Source: Bog-473 sp963807675
Lineage (GTDB): Bacteria > Actinomycetota > Acidimicrobiia > Acidimicrobiales > RAAP-2
DNA: 64,000 bases
Reading direction: 5' to 3'
Assembly: GCA_963807675.1 (NCBI GenBank)
Contig: CAWECP010000003.1
Coordinates: 62,001 to 126,000 of the forward strand
Under the pieces are notes generated by a model that worked only from the letters and a program-made list of their open reading frames with translations, had not been told where the DNA came from and searched no databases. Below are positions 36,202-43,318 of the stretch, one piece after another (within the stretch, counting starts at the first letter, position 1; every line of letters starts with the position of its first letter). The position numbers were made by a program, and so were the translations under genes.

Positions 36202-37332
36202 TCAGGCCAGGCCGAGGAGCTCGGCCCCGTTCCTCCAGAAGAACCGCTCGCGCGTGGCGTCGTCGAAGCGCGCCACGGCGTCGCCGAACGCTTCGAACGG
36301 CCGCCTGCCGCCCTCGGGGTGCGGGTAGTCGGTCGAGAACATGAACAGGTCGGGGCCGCACTGTTCGAGCAGCCAGGCCGTGTCCTCGAACGGGAAGGGC
36401 GTGAAGCGCACCTGCCGGCGCAGATAGTCCGACGGCAGCAGCGTCAGCTCCTGGAGCGCCGGCTCGAACTTGGAGAACGAGCGCAGCGCATGGTCGACGT
36501 TGCGCAGCAGCCCGGGCACCCAGCTGGCGCCGAGCTCAATGGCGGCGCCGCGCAGGGCCGAATGGCGCTCGAAGACGCCGTCGAGAGCCAGGCAGGCGAG
36601 GAACCGCTCGGGCGAGTGGTGGAGCACCGGGAAGTCCTTCGACCGCAGGTTCTCGCCGCCGCCCAGCCAATCCTTCGGACGCGGCCGCCCGTTGTTGTGG
36701 AACGACCGGGGCAGCAGCTTCCCGCCGCCGACGTGGAGCACGAAGGGCACGCCCGCCTCGGCCAGACGAGCCCACACCGGCTCGAGGTCGACGTGAGTGG
36801 GCGAGAAGTCCCCCGGAGCGTCCGAGGGCACCCACACGGCGGCCACGCCGGCGTCGAGCGCGTCGTCGAGCGCCGCCCGCGCCCGCTCGGGATCGTTCAG
36901 CGGCAGGTACCCGACCGCCTTGAGCCTGGGGTCGGGGGCGCAGAAGGCGACCATGGCCCGGTTCAGCGCGGCGGTCCCGCCGTAGAGGACCTCGGGATCC
37001 TTGCTCGACGCGAAGTGGCCGAGAGCGAAGGTCGGGAACACCAGCTGGGCGTCGATGCCCAGCGCATCGAGGACGCGAGAGCGCACCTCGGTGTCGAGGG
37101 CGCCGGGGGCCATCCAGCCCTTGGGGCCCTTGAGCACCTCGGCACCGATCTCCTGCTCCCGGTGGGACTGCCACAGCGCGGGCAGGCTGGCCATCAGCTC
37201 GGCCGCCCCGGACCCGGCTCCGGCCAACCCGAGCGGCGACAGCCGGTCACGCACGTCCTCGTCGGCAAACCGTTCCAGCCACTCGGGCGTCTCCATAAGG
37301 TGGCTATCGGCGTCGAAGATGGCTGTCTCCAC
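36202..37332 (-). CDS. Amidohydrolase family protein (Amidohydro_2)
   Basis: A 376-residue TIM-barrel metal enzyme of the amidohydrolase-2 group, which includes decarboxylases of aromatic and related acids. It starts with the N-terminal metal motif IFDADSHLMETPEW. A His lies in PFVLHVGGG, and the C-terminal Asp motif is MFSTDYPHPEGG. GTG at 37332 is chosen because GGAGG lies four to five bases before it and the metal motif follows directly; the frame is open to 37404. The TauD gene follows one base downstream, suggesting a two-step catabolic pathway. Confidence 0.92.
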   Translation of the reverse strand: METAIFDADSHLMETPEWLERFADEDVRDRLSPLGLAGAGSGAAELMASLPALWQSHREQEIGAEVLKGPKGWMAPGALDTEVRSRVLDALGIDAQLVFPTFALGHFASSKDPEVLYGGTAALNRAMVAFCAPDPRLKAVGYLPLNDPERARAALDDALDAGVAAVWVPSDAPGDFSPTHVDLEPVWARLAEAGVPFVLHVGGGKLLPRSFHNNGRPRPKDWLGGGENLRSKDFPVLHHSPERFLACLALDGVFERHSALRGAAIELGASWVPGLLRNVDHALRSFSKFEPALQELTLLPSDYLRRQVRFTPFPFEDTAWLLEQCGPDLFMFSTDYPHPEGGRRPFEAFGDAVARFDDATRERFFWRNGAELLGLA

Positions 37333-37509
37333 GTGGCCTCCAAGGTCGGCAACAAGTCGCCTGACCAGCGTAGACCGGGCCGGTCCGGGCGCCACAGTGA
37401 ACATTTACGGGGCTCATAACTTTCTCTGACCTGGCGTACAGACCCGCCCTGTCAAATGGATCCCGTGAGCGAGCCCTCAGAACCCCGGGGCTCAGACGGA
37501 GGATCTCCA

Positions 37510-39225
37510 ATGACCGAGGAAACGAACGACGAGACGAACGGCCAGCCCATGAGCGCCTCGGAGCCGCACCCGGTGCCGGACGCCGTGGTGCCCGAGGACC
37601 CGGCGCAGGCCATGGATCTACCGGCGGCAAGTCCCCCGCCGCCGGTAGGCACGCCCCTCTCCCAGGCCGGGGCGCCGCCTGCCGAGGCGAGCACGCCGCC
37701 CATGGGCCTCTCGCAAGAGCCCCCGGCGCAGGTGCCTCCGACCGGGACCTACGCCATGGGCGCGCTGGCGGGGAACCCTGCGACGGGCGAGGCACCCGGC
37801 GCCCCCTACGGCGCCGCCCCCGGCTATGGCGCTCCCGGCTTCACGGCCGCCCCCGGTGACACCGGCGGGTGGCCGGCCCCGCCCGCCCCGCCGACGGCCA
37901 GGGCCAGCGGATCCCACAAGGTCCGCAACGGCTTGCTGGTTGGCGGTGCCGCGCTGGCCGTGTTGGCCGCCGGCATCGGCATCGGCCATGGGGCTTGGAA
38001 CAACGGGACCAGCAACCTGTCGGCCTCGAACGCCTCGGGCAATGCCCTCCCGCCATCACGCACAGGGACCGGCTCGTCGGGCAACGGCTCCGGCGGCTTC
38101 CCGTTCGGCGGCCGTGGCTTCTCCGGCAACTCCGGGAACTCCGGGAGCTCGGGCAACTCCGGCTCGGGGTCGTCGAACTCCTCGGGTCCGAGTGACGTCA
38201 ACGCCATCGCGTCGAAGGTGGACCCCGGCCTGGTCGACATCAACACCACGCTCGGCTATCAAGACGACGAGGCGGCCGGTACGGGCATCGTGCTCACGTC
38301 CAACGGCGTCATTCTGACCAACAACCACGTCATCGACGGGGCCACCAGCCTCAGCGTCACCGACGTCGGGAATGGCAAGACCTACACCGCGAGCGTCGTC
38401 GGCTACGACCGGACCAAGGACATCGCCGTGCTCCAGCTCAACAACGCCTCGGGCCTGGCGACGACCTCGCTCGACACCGCGGCCAACGTCTCGGTGGGAG
38501 AGCAGGTGGTCGGCATTGGCAACGCCGGCGGGACCGGCGGGACGCCGAGCGCGGCGGGCGGCACGGTGACCGCGCTCAACCAGTCGATCACCGCCAGCGA
38601 CGAGGGCGACGGCACCTCCGAGCAGCTGAGCGGCCTCATTGAGACCAATGCCGACATCCAACCGGGCGACTCCGGTGGTTCGCTGGTCAACACGTCCGGA
38701 CAGGTGCTCGGGATCGACACGGCGGCCTCAGCCGGGTTCTCGTTCCAGTCCAACAGCCAGTCCTCGGGCACCCAGGGCTTCGCCATCCCGATCGGCACCG
38801 CCCTCACCATCGCCCGAGAGATCGAGGCGGGCGACGCCTCGACCACCGTGCACACCGGCGAGACCGCCTTCCTGGGCGTCGAAATCAGCACCGGGAGCAG
38901 CTCCACCGGCGGCGGTGGCGGCGGTTTCGGCGGCTTCTTCGGGGGCAACTCGGGCAGCACGGGCAACACGGGCGGCACCGGGTCATCGACCACCTCGGGA
39001 GCCGACGTCGCCGGCGTCGTGACCAACGGCCCGGCGCAGGAGGCCGGTCTGGCCGAGGGCGACGTCATCACGTCGCTCGGCGGGAAGACGATCACCTCTG
39101 CCAACGACCTCACCAACGCCATGGCCATCTACCACCCGGGCGACAAGGTGCAGGTGGCCTGGACGGACAGCTCGGGCGGGACCCACACGGCCACCGTCCA
39201 GCTCAGCTCGGGCCCACCGCAGTGA
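37510..39225 (+). CDS. Membrane-anchored HtrA/DegP-like serine protease with PDZ domain
   Basis: A 571-residue envelope protease. Residues 1-135 are Pro/Ala-rich and cytoplasmic. A helix at about 140-160 (GLLVGGAALAVLAAGIGIGHG) anchors it, followed by a Gly/Ser/Asn linker. The trypsin-like domain has His273 (TNNHVI), Asp304 (KDIAVL) and Ser388 (GDSGGS), a complete triad. A C-terminal PDZ (about 470-571) is interrupted early by a poly-Gly insert and ends with GLAEGDVITSLGGK. It probably degrades or chaperones misfolded envelope proteins. GGAGGA six bases before ATG 37510 fixes the start; an ATG at 37456 has none. Confidence 0.94.
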   Translation: MTEETNDETNGQPMSASEPHPVPDAVVPEDPAQAMDLPAASPPPPVGTPLSQAGAPPAEASTPPMGLSQEPPAQVPPTGTYAMGALAGNPATGEAPGAPYGAAPGYGAPGFTAAPGDTGGWPAPPAPPTARASGSHKVRNGLLVGGAALAVLAAGIGIGHGAWNNGTSNLSASNASGNALPPSRTGTGSSGNGSGGFPFGGRGFSGNSGNSGSSGNSGSGSSNSSGPSDVNAIASKVDPGLVDINTTLGYQDDEAAGTGIVLTSNGVILTNNHVIDGATSLSVTDVGNGKTYTASVVGYDRTKDIAVLQLNNASGLATTSLDTAANVSVGEQVVGIGNAGGTGGTPSAAGGTVTALNQSITASDEGDGTSEQLSGLIETNADIQPGDSGGSLVNTSGQVLGIDTAASAGFSFQSNSQSSGTQGFAIPIGTALTIAREIEAGDASTTVHTGETAFLGVEISTGSSSTGGGGGGFGGFFGGNSGSTGNTGGTGSSTTSGADVAGVVTNGPAQEAGLAEGDVITSLGGKTITSANDLTNAMAIYHPGDKVQVAWTDSSGGTHTATVQLSSGPPQ

Positions 39226-39258
39226 CCGCCGCCGCCTGAGCCTGCTACAGGTCCGCCG

Positions 39259-39292
39259 GCCGCCCGCGTCCTCTCATCCGGATGCGGGCGGC
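39259..39292. terminator. GC-rich stem-loop between convergent genes
   Basis: A 13-bp stem (39259-39271 with 39280-39292, one G-T pair) around an eight-base loop. It lies 34 bases after the protease stop and 44 bases after the stop of the convergent DUF2510 gene. There is no T-tract, so termination on both strands is a plausible but unproved role. Confidence 0.55.
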
Positions 39293-39296
39293 GGCG

Positions 39297-39324
39297 CGTG
39301 CGGCGTGCGGCGTGCGGCGTGCGG
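39297..39324 (+). repeat. Tandem 7-bp repeat, four copies
   Basis: Four perfect copies of CGTGCGG directly next to the terminator hairpin, followed by a degenerate partial copy. It is non-coding, between two convergent stops. A variable-number site is possible. Confidence 0.8.
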
Positions 39325-39335
39325 TGCGGTTCAGG

Positions 39336-40124
39336 TCAGCGGTTCCGCGACACCTCGAGAAGGGAGACCAGCGTGGCCACCACGGCGGCGCCCAGCACCA
39401 ACACGGCGCCCCAGCCCACATTGAACGTGATGCCGTGGATCGGATGCACGGCACGCAGCTTCTCGATCAGCCGCACCATGACGAAGATCGACAGGCCGAG
39501 GCTGACCACGGAGAAGAAGCAGGTGACGATGCGCAGCGACCGCTCCTCCGAGACCATCATGAGGCCGGCGAAGAGCAGGAGAACCGTCCCCGCGATCAGG
39601 GTGATGAAGCCGTTGAACCCGATCAGGTTCGAAATGCCCTGATCGACGCCGGAGGCCGCGCTCGAGGTGGAGAACGCCACGCCGCTGAAGAGCGAGCCCG
39701 AAACGGAGGTGCTCGAGCTGATCCACGTCGTCACGGAGCCGACCATCATGGCGACCGCGCTGACCAGCAGGAGGAAAAGCCCCAAGGTGACGCCGGGCGC
39801 CACCGCCGCCTGCGTGGGCGCGGCGGGATGCGGGGCGAAGGGGTTGGCGGACAGCCGGGGACCGTTGGTGACCTCCACGACGGCCGCGACCGCACCCGCG
39901 TTCTCCGGGCCGACCTCTGTCCATCCGGTCCCGGCGCTCCAGCGACGCCGTCCGGCCCACTCGCTGCCGTTCCAGTAGGTCTGCTCGTTGGGGTTGGTCC
40001 GCACCGGGTACCAACCCGGCTCCTTCGGCGGGGCGTCGCCGCCCTCGGCGCGGATCTCGGGTACCACTTGGGGTGACACGACGGAAGGTGCCTCCGCCGA
40101 CTGGCCTTCGCGGTCTTCCGCCAT
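39336..40124 (-). CDS. DUF2510-containing membrane protein
   Basis: A 262-residue protein. Near residues 35-60 it has the DUF2510 signature PGWYPVRTNPNEQTYWNGSEW, a small tryptophan-rich domain common in actinobacteria. Four hydrophobic helices follow at about 115-135, 170-190, 198-220 and 238-258. Function is unknown; many such proteins sit in the cell envelope. ATG at 40124 is preferred because GGAGGTGAG lies just before it; a GTG three codons upstream falls inside that ribosome site. It is convergent with the protease gene. Confidence 0.82.
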   Translation of the reverse strand: MAEDREGQSAEAPSVVSPQVVPEIRAEGGDAPPKEPGWYPVRTNPNEQTYWNGSEWAGRRRWSAGTGWTEVGPENAGAVAAVVEVTNGPRLSANPFAPHPAAPTQAAVAPGVTLGLFLLLVSAVAMMVGSVTTWISSSTSVSGSLFSGVAFSTSSAASGVDQGISNLIGFNGFITLIAGTVLLLFAGLMMVSEERSLRIVTCFFSVVSLGLSIFVMVRLIEKLRAVHPIHGITFNVGWGAVLVLGAAVVATLVSLLEVSRNR

Positions 40125-40193
40125 CTGGCTCACCTCCGTCCGCCAACGGCCTCGTTGACCCGGGAAGAGAGGTTAGCTGCGGGGCACCCGAAT

Positions 40194-40541
40194 TTAGGGT
40201 TTACCTGCCGCGACCCAGCCGTTGACGCGGGCATCGCTGATGCGCTTGGCCGTGGCCATGTCGGCCCACGCACGGAAACGCGCCTTCTCCTCCGGACTGA
40301 GCTGGGAGAAGAGCGTCTTGGGTCCGCTCGAGTTGGTGGTTCGCGCCGCCCGTGACCCGGGGGCGCCACCCGTTGTCCGTCCGCGCTCGACATACGGCTG
40401 CAGCGCGCTCCGGAGCCTCGCGACGTTGGCGGCGTTGAGATCGATCTCGTACGCCTTGCCGTCCAGCGAGAAATGCACCGTCTCGTCCGCGTCCCCCCCG
40501 TCCAGGTCGTCGGTCAGCTTCACAATCACGGTCTTGGCCAT
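40194..40541 (-). CDS. lsr2: Lsr2-family nucleoid-associated protein, variant C-terminus
   Basis: A 115-residue histone-like protein. Residues 1-55 are the conserved Lsr2 dimerisation domain (VKLTDDLDG, then ADETVHFSLDGKAYEIDL). The linker is Gly/Ala/Arg-rich. The C-terminal domain keeps the Trp-Ala helix (FRAWADMATAKRISDARV) but lacks the usual RGR minor-groove clamp; KRIS and the C-terminal AGKP stand in that area. Lsr2 silences AT-rich and foreign DNA, so this form may differ in DNA preference. ATG 40541 is used; the frame is open to 40583 but the extra 14 residues are not family-like. Confidence 0.88.
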   Translation of the reverse strand: MAKTVIVKLTDDLDGGDADETVHFSLDGKAYEIDLNAANVARLRSALQPYVERGRTTGGAPGSRAARTTNSSGPKTLFSQLSPEEKARFRAWADMATAKRISDARVNGWVAAGKP

Positions 40542-40757
40542 GCACCCATGGTGGCAGAGGCCCGGGCGCCGCACATTCGTCACCGATCCGCAATGTCAGA
40601 TGCACCGCAAGGCCCCGCGCTCCCCATAAGGTGGGTGGGTCTCGACGCGCCGGGCCCGACCCTTATTCCCCCTCCGTCGGATCCAAGGCGCGTCGAGACG
40701 CGCCCGGGGTCATCGCGGAACCTCCGCCGGCGGCCAGCCAGCAGAATGGGGGGCGCC

Positions 40758-41019
40758 ATGGCAGCACGACGACCCAGCCGCCGGGCCCGCCGGACCGGGG
40801 ACGACGACGACCACCGCCCACTCGGCCTCGGCACGCACTGGCGGGCCGACGGCCGGCCCAAGACCGCGTATCCGACCCGAGCGCGACGCGCTGTCGGTGG
40901 CGGACGAACGTCGCGACGACAGCGGGGTCGACCTCAACGCGTACCGCTGCGACACGTGCTCCGGGTGGCACCTCGGCAACGCCGGCCGGGCGGGAACGCT
41001 GAGGTGGCGCGACCGATGA
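40758..41019 (+). pseudogene. Small zinc-ribbon-like protein (frameshifted)
   Basis: About 86 residues split over two frames. From ATG 40758 the first frame gives an Arg-rich start and RPKTAYPTRA. The second frame gives ERDALSVADERRDDSG, then LNAYRCDTCSGWHLGN, a Cys-x-x-Cys plus His motif common in small actinobacterial proteins. One extra C in the CCC run near 40877-40881 explains the join. The TGA at 41017-41019 overlaps the ATG of the DinB-like gene, as expected for a real coupled gene. Confidence 0.65.
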
Positions 41020-41555
41020 GCGACCGGACGCCCGTCGCCACCCGCGGCAGCTGGGAGCGGCCCGGCGGGCTCTGCCCCGAGTGCGGGTTCGACTGGGAAC
41101 AGGCGGGCTACGAGCGTCTCGTGGGCGAGTGCGTGCAGAACGTCGCGGTCTTCGGGGCCGTGCTGTCGCGCATCGACCCGGCCCGCGCCGTGGAGCCGGG
41201 GTTGTGGTCGGCCAGCCGCTACGTGTGGCACACCGTCGACGTGTTGCGCTTCGGCACGGAGCGGATCTGGACGATCAGCGCGGATCCGGACTTCGGCGTG
41301 CCCGAATGGGATGAGAACGTCGTGGCGGCCGTCCGCAGCTACGACGCGCTGTCCCCGGTCGTCGGGCTCATCGCCCTCATCGCCGCCGCCGACGCGTGGC
41401 GCACCGCGGCGCTCGAGGCACCCCACGACGTGTCCACCGCACATCCTGAGGCCGGGTCCCTGTCCGCGTTCGACGTGGTCCAACGCAACGCGCACGAGGT
41501 CTGCCACCACCTGTGGGACGTCCAGCGTGCGCTCCCGCCGCGGGAAGCAGAGTGA
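41016..41555 (+). CDS. DinB-like (DUF664) protein
   Basis: A 179-residue soluble protein. It opens with a Cys pair (CPECGFDWE), then shows the four-helix DinB/YfiT pattern with candidate metal-binding His in VWHTVDVLRFG and in NAHEVCHHLWDV. The family includes metal-dependent thiol transferases such as mycothiol- or bacillithiol-linked enzymes and proteins of unknown role. ATG 41016 overlaps the stop of the preceding small gene, and its own stop overlaps the GTG of the next, so three genes are coupled. The frame is open upstream to 40473 but that part is antisense to lsr2 and not real. Confidence 0.85.
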   Translation: MSDRTPVATRGSWERPGGLCPECGFDWEQAGYERLVGECVQNVAVFGAVLSRIDPARAVEPGLWSASRYVWHTVDVLRFGTERIWTISADPDFGVPEWDENVVAAVRSYDALSPVVGLIALIAAADAWRTAALEAPHDVSTAHPEAGSLSAFDVVQRNAHEVCHHLWDVQRALPPREAE

Positions 41556-41936
41556 CGGACGAGCCCGTTCCGGTCGAGGGCCTGGCGGGCTCCGAGGATG
41601 GCGAAGCCGAAGGGGAGGCGGAGGCGGAGCTGGAGTCGGAGTCGGAGTCGGAGTCGGAGTCGGAACAAGAGCACGAGGAGGCCGAGGACGGCCGCGGCCG
41701 GCTTCGACCGTTGGCGCACGGAGTCGGCGGTCGGCGGTGTCGTGACCGGTGTGGCCCGGGGTCTGCGCGACGTCTTCGCCCCCGTTCCCGACCCGCCCGC
41801 GATCGTGGCGTCCGTGCCGGGTGACCCGCCCGACGCGGACCAACGCGTGCGCGTCATCCTCGATCCCGACGACCCCACCAAGTCCATCGCCATCGTGCCC
41901 GGGCAGGGTCCGCCCGAACCGCCCGACCCCCCGTAG
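41552..41936 (+). CDS. Hypothetical protein with Glu/Ser repeat (start or frame uncertain)
   Basis: Two readings are possible. From GTG 41552, coupled to the DinB stop, the frame gives an acidic lead ending in a (Glu-Ser) run, but it needs one extra base removed near 41690-41705 to join the downstream frame. That frame carries FDRWRTESAVGGVVTGVARGL and then VRVILDPDDPTKSIAIVPG to the stop at 41936. Alternatively ATG 41598 in the downstream frame gives an intact 112-residue protein whose start is Arg/Ser-rich. The C-terminal half looks like real protein in both cases. The family is not known to me. Confidence 0.55.
41632..41661 (+). repeat. Tandem 6-bp repeat, five copies
   Basis: Five perfect copies of GGAGTC inside the coupled small gene, coding for (Glu-Ser) or (Arg-Ser) depending on frame. 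Slippage here changes length by whole codons and so would not by itself cause the suspected frameshift. Confidence 0.85.
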
Positions 41937-41981
41937 CGCGTCCCCGCGCCCGTCCCGCCTCGCCGTCGAAGCGGGCTCGGC

Positions 41982-42965
41982 CTAGCTCCCGTAGCCGTCC
42001 AGGTGGGTCGAGTGCCAGGCCCAGGCCGACGCCAAAATCTCGTCCAGGTCGTGGCGCGACGACCAACGGAGGACGTCCTCTGACCGCCGGGTGTCCGAGT
42101 AGAGCGCCACCGGGTCGCCCGGGCGGCGGGGCGCCAGCACGTGCGGCACCGGCCGCCCGATGACCCGTTCCGCCGCGGCCAGGACCTCGAACACGGAGGA
42201 GCCGGTCCCGGTCCCCAGGTTCACCACCGTCGTCTCGCCGCCGCGCTCGAGATACTCGAGCGCCCTCAGGTGCGCCTCGGCCAGGTCGACCACGTGGACG
42301 TAGTCGCGGATGGCCGTCCCGTCGGGCGTCGGGTAGTCGGTCCCGAACACCTCCAGCGGCTCGCGCCGCCCCAGGGCCGCCTTCATCAGCGCCGGGATCA
42401 GGTTGATGGTGATCGTCCAGTCCTCGCCGATCGACCCGTCGGGCCAGGCGCCGGCGGCGTTGAAGTAGCGCAGGCTCACCGAGCGCAGGTCCAGGCAGCG
42501 GCCGTACCAGGCCAGCACCGTCTCCGTCATGGCCTTGCTCTCGCCGTACGGGCTCTCCGGCCGCAGCGGTGCCTCCTCCCCCACGGGCACCTGGTCGGGT
42601 GTCCCGTACACGGCGCAGGTCGACGAGAAGACGACGTGGTCCACCCCGCAGTCGTGCAGCGTCTCCATCAGCGCGGTGCTGTGCGCGGCGTTGTTGCCGA
42701 AGTAGCGCTGCGGCGCCACCATCGACTCGGCCGGTGACTTGTACGCCGCGAAGTGGACCACGCTGTCCACGCCGTACTGCTCGACGGCGCGCGCCACCGC
42801 GGCGCCGTCGCCGACGTCGCCCTCGACCAGCGGCACGTCGCCGACCGACGCCGCGTGCCCGAACTCCAGGGAATCGAAGGCCACCACCTCGCGCCCGCGC
42901 TCGCGCAGCAGGCGCACCGTGATGGAACCGATGTAGCCGGCGCCGCCGGTCACCATGACAGCCAT
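41982..42965 (-). CDS. galE: UDP-glucose 4-epimerase
   Basis: Cytoplasmic extended-SDR enzyme of 327 residues interconverting UDP-glucose and UDP-galactose. The NAD motif is TGGAGYIGS near the start, the catalytic Ser lies in FSSTCAVYG, and the Tyr-Lys pair in SPYGESKAMTE. The substrate region has LRYFNAAGA and the C-terminal part has RDYVHVVDLA. These are the GalE-type hallmarks, though other nucleotide-sugar 4-epimerases look similar. ATG 42965 is preferred because strand 1 starts there; a GTG at 42980 adds five residues. It could supply sugar donors for the glycosyltransferases at 32-35 kb. Confidence 0.92.
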   Translation of the reverse strand: MAVMVTGGAGYIGSITVRLLRERGREVVAFDSLEFGHAASVGDVPLVEGDVGDGAAVARAVEQYGVDSVVHFAAYKSPAESMVAPQRYFGNNAAHSTALMETLHDCGVDHVVFSSTCAVYGTPDQVPVGEEAPLRPESPYGESKAMTETVLAWYGRCLDLRSVSLRYFNAAGAWPDGSIGEDWTITINLIPALMKAALGRREPLEVFGTDYPTPDGTAIRDYVHVVDLAEAHLRALEYLERGGETTVVNLGTGTGSSVFEVLAAAERVIGRPVPHVLAPRRPGDPVALYSDTRRSEDVLRWSSRHDLDEILASAWAWHSTHLDGYGS

Positions 42966-43111
42966 AGGGGCATTCTGCACGATGCCCGGTGGTTCCCCGC
43001 CGGGCGCAGGCTAAGCGGGTGCTAATGAGCGGGCCACGCTGCGACAATTGACTGGTCAATGGGGCCTTTGGCCCATTCGCCGCGCCCGGCACCCCCTTTA
43101 CCATCCTCCTG

Positions 43112-43133
43112 TCGGGGAAGCACCGTTCCCCGA
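43112..43133. repeat. Inverted repeat (hairpin)
   Basis: A perfect 8-bp stem, TCGGGGAA with TTCCCCGA, around a six-base loop. It lies upstream of the P450 promoter and could be a protein site or part of a transcript from elsewhere. Confidence 0.45.
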
Positions 43134-43162
43134 GCCTCCCCGACCGACCGCCGGGACGGGCG

Positions 43163-43204
43163 CACCCCTGCCTTCCTCTCCGATCACCTCCGGAGGCAGG
43201 GGTG
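43163..43204. repeat. Inverted repeat, 11-bp arms
   Basis: Arms 43163-43173 and 43194-43204 are perfect complements (CACCCCTGCCT and AGGCAGGGGTG) separated by 20 bases. It ends about 40 bases before the -35 box of the P450 promoter. It may be a regulator site or an insulating terminator. Confidence 0.5.
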
Positions 43205-43244
43205 CCGCCCCTCCCTCGTTCCGCCCTGCCACACGACCGTATCG

Positions 43245-43273
43245 TTGACACGGCGGTGCGCTGGACATACCAT
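43245..43273 (+). promoter_or_regulatory. Sigma-70-type promoter of the P450 gene
   Basis: A perfect -35 box TTGACA at 43245-43250 and a -10 box TACCAT at 43268-43273 (four of six) are separated by exactly 17 bases. They lie about 45 bases before the P450 ATG, and a strong palindrome begins five bases after the -10 box. Confidence 0.72.
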
Positions 43274-43277
43274 GCAG

Positions 43278-43302
43278 GGAATCGGACAGTATGTCCGATT
43301 CC
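43278..43302. promoter_or_regulatory. Palindromic operator before the P450 gene
   Basis: A perfect inverted repeat with 11-bp arms, GGAATCGGACA (43278-43288) and TGTCCGATTCC (43292-43302), around a three-base centre. It covers the expected transcription start just after the -10 box. A partial half-site GTCCGAT also occurs at 43314-43320, at the ATG. The size suits a TetR-type repressor, and a TetR gene lies downstream of the P450 gene. Confidence 0.8.
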
Positions 43303-43318
43303 TTAGAGGAGTCGTCCG

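Larger units (their letters stand above)
42966..43318. other. Intergenic region with hairpins and promoter
   Basis: About 350 bases between divergent galE and the P450 gene. It holds two hairpins (43112-43133 and 43163-43204), a well-formed promoter and a palindromic operator, each listed separately. No gene is visible in it. Confidence 0.6.

Noticed and set aside
39297..39324. Tandem 7-mers and other short repeats considered as a CRISPR array
   Set aside because: No spaced direct repeats of CRISPR size and no cas genes in the window.
41632..41661. Hexamer array considered as a phase-variation switch
   Set aside because: The unit is six bases, so copy changes keep the frame and cannot switch the gene on and off.
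40710..41843. 377-codon minus-strand frame opposite the DinB-like gene
   Set aside because: Contains Pro/Thr and Arg-rich low complexity made by the GGAGTC array; the plus-strand genes have clear family motifs and coupled starts.
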